Source: Trebouxia sp. TZW2008
Lineage: Eukaryota; Chlorophyta; Trebouxiophyceae; Trebouxiales; Trebouxiaceae
Direction: 5' to 3'
Length of the DNA stretch: 64,000 bases
Assembly (NCBI GenBank): GCA_002118135.1
Contig: BDIU01000032.1
Coordinates: 62,001 to 126,000 of the forward strand
Shown here piece after piece: positions 61,101 through 64,000 of the stretch. Position 1 is the first letter of the stretch. Each line of letters opens with the position of its first letter. The notes beneath the pieces are model-generated. The model was not told where the DNA came from, searched no databases, and saw nothing but the letters and a program-made list of their open reading frames with translations. The translations under genes were made by a program, and so were the position numbers.

Positions 61101-64000
61101 CCTGCAGGGGTAGCCATAAGGAAACTTGCCACAGCGGCACAACTGTGACATTTACTCCATGGAATCATTGTCAAGATGCATGCTGACTTGGCCTTCACAG
61201 GTATGCAAGCCAAAGACAACACCACAACTTGGTGACCAGTGATCACTACCAGCAAGACAGCTTGCTTGAAATACCTGTGCATGCCTGTGTGGATCGTCCT
61301 TTTCTTCAAATTTGTCACTGGACAAAGGCTGCACCTTGCAAGGGAAGCGGAAGTGCTGCAAGAAGCATGCTGGAAGCACAAGGGCATGACCCTCAGGTAG
61401 GGCATGCAGACTGCGTCGTGATGCAGCTGCTGCCGGGTCAGCAGGCACAAAGATGAGCTGTGTGAGCAGCTGGGCCATGCTGCGCCTCACAATGGTCAGA
61501 GGGTTGTAAATGAGCGGCAAGAGAGGCTCAAGCAGCCTGCAGCCAGCAGGCCTCAATGTTTATTCAACAGCTGCATCAATGCCTTGTCTGCAGGCATGCC
61601 AGACTGGGCCCAATGCCTTGTCTGCAGGCATGCCAGACTGGGCCCAATGCCTTGTCTGCAGGTGAAGCTATATATACGTGTTTTGCAATCCGCAAACCTT
61701 TCACATCTAATTGTATGCAAGTGGTCAACACAATGCTGCATGCAACAAACGTCTCTGCAGCAATTGTGACATCAGGACTGGAAGTGCATGAGCTACAACT
61801 GACGCTTTGTTGCAATATGCAGCAGTCAATGAGCTCACTGGTATCCAATGCTTGCACTGTGTTGCAGGGTGAAGCCTAGCAAGCAGAGCCAGCAAGCAAA
61901 ACGCCCCCTTAGCGCAAGACGGCAAAATGCTTGTGAGTCAATCTGTCTGACCTGCCAGAGCCTTGCAGCAGCAGGCCTCGCGCCTCCTGACAGTGCTGCA
62001 CCAGCGCCACAAGCAGCTGCAGGCATGTCAGCATCAGCTGCATGCTGAAGCCATCATGGTCTTGCTGCTGCAAGCGGTCCCGGCCTTGGGCAAGCGCATT
62101 CATGTCAGTCATATCACTGGCAGGCCCCATCTGGGCATGTGCTAGCTGCGCATCGTCTGGACCACCTCCATTGCCCAGACCAGTGTTGCTGGTGGTCAGC
62201 TGATTGAGCATAGCTTGCAGTAGGGCTGGATCTGAGAGGGCATGTGCAAAGCGCGGGTCTGGGGTGAGAGTGACCAGCTGATCTGCTGCAGCTCGGCGTA
62301 TATCAGGGTTGAGTGAGGGCATGCACAGGATGCCTTTTAGCTGCTGCACATCACGTTGACTGCATCACAGCATCAGGTGTTGCAATTCATACTGGTCTCA
62401 GGCTGCAAATCATTCTGCATTCTCAACAATTATCCATCTTATGCAAGACTCAGCATCTAGGTGCAGTGATTGACAGGGCAACAGCACAAAGGCTACGTCA
62501 ATTTGTGGCCCAATTTGGTGAAATAATGACTCACACCAGCCTGCAAGACTCTGCAAATGATATGCATGCTGCGGTCAATGGTAAGTGATACCTGAATGAT
62601 GATGAGACCTGGCTTGCACAGATAGCTGTGACCTGAGCTGAGACCCCGCCATCCAGCACCCTGCCAAAAGGATCTGCAGCTACTTCAGCTCCAGCAGTCT
62701 GATCTGAGAGCAGCTGCACTGCTGCAGCAAATGCAGGCTGCGTGGCCAGCTCTTTTGAGGCTGCCTGTCTGACTGTCTGCTGCTGGCTGAACAAGCCTGT
62801 CAGCTGTGGCTGCAATCGCTCCCATTGTGACAGATCTTGCTGTGATCCTCTGCAGGATGCAATATGGCTTGTCGAGACAGCCTTGAGGCCATTCAAAAAC
62901 ACTGGTTTGAGAAAAGCCAAGAGTTGTTTGACAAGCTTGAAGTATGGCTTGACTGTGACATGCATTAGCAGAGCTTTTCAGCAAACTGCATGTCATCAGT
63001 GATGTACGTTGTCTGTGTGTGCAGCTGTATGCATGTGCGATGCGACTGCTACGCAAAAGATTGAGTCAAGACAGGAAGTCACCTTCTGCAGTGAGGGGGC
63101 CTACCTCCATTTTTGCAGATACTGATTGATGCCGGCAGCAATGCCTCCAACTGTACGGTCATGCTCATAGCATGCAATCCAAACTGCCCAAGGGAGCAAG
63201 CAAGCACAGCCGATGCCTTTCTCTCCCTCCACAATTACTGCTTGCAGCAACTCAGCAGCAAATGGCTTGTTGCTGGTGTCTGCCAGACCCTTGGTCACCA
63301 GAGTCTGTATCAGCAAGCGGTGACAGAGGACTGCATGCACTCTGAGGCGCAGGGCAGGAGGGCCGATGCATGCAGCCCCAGCCAATGCTTGATAGGCAGC
63401 TGCTTGCACGCTGGGCAGGTGGTATGTCATCAGGCTGTTGAGCAGCGCTGCAGTCTTGCTGAAGCACCCAGATAGCTCATCGCAGAGCATGGGTGTTTCC
63501 AGGATTGCGTCTATCAGTGTAACAACAGCTTGCCTACAGCTGCTGTCTGTCAAGTAGCGCAGGCCAGACAAAGCTGCTGCTGCTCTGTCCAGCCATACAG
63601 CAGGATCACTCTGACCTGCTTTGACCTGCATGCAAGCCTTGTGTCGAAGGTTTTGCTTTCACTATGCAAAGCGCTGATCATGGCCGGATGCTGAGCAATG
63701 TCCAATGACTTCTGCAGCGTCATATGATCTGCAGCTCACAGAGCTTGACCATTCTGACCAGTGGCATAAGGCACGACAGCATGTGCAGAAAGCTTGTGAG
63801 CAATCACAGCAGCTCTCACACAAACACATGCATCACACATGTGAGCACTGCTTGCTGATTACAGCAGTTCATACATGATGCATGCATCACACATCTGAGT
63901 ACTGCTTGCTAATGATAGCAGTTCATACGGAATGCATGCATCAACCGTGTGCTGAGTGCTGTAATGTCATACCTGGCTTGCACTGCGCAGAGTCCCCTGG
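52127..64000 (-). CDS. RTTN: Rotatin-like ARM-repeat protein, 5' end beyond window
   Basis: Twenty exon parts join in phase, about 1770 residues: 63973-64000 (cut by the window), 63105-63625, 62633-62849, 61952-62343, 61335-61536, 61059-61101, 60571-60740, 59973-60293, 59308-59724, 58710-58871, 57897-58343, 56907-57597, 56405-56605, 55830-55990, 55136-55421, 54467-54680, 53930-54110, 53399-53612, 52780-53012, 52127-52336. It is helical throughout with ARM/HEAT units (RDREAGVRVAAVSLLAHLAS is typical). The C-terminal block (ALFLLRNLALAPENKVQFV, HAASALWALVYQGEKVKAAL, VQSHL) matches rotatin closely. Rotatin/Ana3 is needed for centriole and basal-body integrity. The intron after the 53399 exon uses a GC donor (CCAG before GCAAGA). 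A tRNA gene lies in the intron 54111-54466. Confidence 0.78.
52610..52760. repeat. Two copies of a rotatin exon donor edge
   Basis: The exon end at 52771-52820 (GGGTCTGACCTTTTCACCCTG, GAGCCCATAGGGCAGAAGCAG) recurs at 52685-52735 and 52626-52672, with similar spacers (AAAGCAGCAA, ACAACACTGGG). Units are about 80-90 bases. Confidence 0.85.
54314..54385 (+). tRNA. tRNA-Ala (anticodon CGC)
   Basis: The 72 bases fold as a tRNA without intron. The acceptor stem GGGGTTG/CAGCTCC carries the G3:U70 wobble pair that defines alanine tRNAs. The D arm is GCTC...GAGC, the anticodon loop is TTCGCAA (CGC, reading GCG) and the T arm is GCGAG-TTCAAGC-CTCGT. A and B box promoters (TAGCTCAGTGG; GAGTTCAAGCC) are intact and a TTTT terminator follows at 54394. 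It lies antisense within a rotatin intron. Confidence 0.95.
61577..61662. repeat. 34-base tandem repeat, 2.5 units
   Basis: The unit beginning CAATGCCTTGTCTGCAGGCA repeats without change two and a half times in a rotatin intron, next to the exon at 61335-61536. Each unit contains CTGCAG. Confidence 0.9.
63827..63965. repeat. Degenerate 54-base tandem repeat
   Basis: Units starting CATGCATCA at 63827, 63881 and 63935 share ACTGCTTGCT and CAGTTCATAC. It is an intronic minisatellite of the rotatin gene. Confidence 0.8.

Overview
This window is nuclear DNA of a green alga (chlorophyte). The genes are dense in introns with GT-AG borders and a few GC-AG borders, most introns run from about 70 bases to 1 kb, and TGTAA (the usual green-algal poly(A) signal) lies just past several stop codons. 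The protein set fits: an RWP-RK regulator, an AP-4 adaptor subunit, a plant-type PRMT3 and exocyst SEC10, next to ciliary or centriolar proteins that land plants with flowers lack. GCATGC-type words and CA/TG are very common in the non-coding DNA. The class cannot be fixed from this window; a trebouxiophyte or related alga with a flagellate stage is my inference.

Layout. 0.4-2.3 kb: RWP-RK gene (+). 2.9-7.4 kb: AP-4 sigma and a SERINC membrane protein (both -). 7.9-8.4 kb: a small two-exon orphan (+). 9.6-13.6 kb: SNARE USE1 (-), with a hAT-type MITE in one intron. 14.3-20.1 kb: CFAP73/CCDC42-like axonemal coiled coil and a MORN-repeat radial-spoke-like protein (-). 20.5-24.9 kb: TerD-like protein (-). 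25.7-30.5 kb: DNAAF6 (PIH1D3), low-molecular-weight tyrosine phosphatase and Pol I subunit RPA12 (-). 30.7-36.3 kb: U2AF65-like splicing factor with an added hnRNP-H/F-like domain (+). 38-39.3 kb: orphan (-). 40.4-41.6 kb: alpha/beta hydrolase (+). 41.9-48.0 kb: SEC10 (-). 48.3-51.9 kb: PRMT3 (+). 52.1 kb to the window end: rotatin (-), with its 5' end outside, and a tRNA-Ala gene inside one of its introns on the other strand.

The exon models were built by reading splice borders by eye and checking that every exon join keeps the codon phase; nearly all close exactly. Two themes stand out. First, a cilium group (CFAP73, MORN protein, DNAAF6, rotatin) points to a lineage that can still build a motile cilium. 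Second, many introns carry degraded direct copies of the neighbouring exon edge, splice site included, sometimes as arrays. These 'exon echoes' occur in at least six genes and are the most unusual structure here. Two proteins (PRMT3, RPA12) have also lost cysteines of their N-terminal zinc-binding units, and three introns use GC donors.
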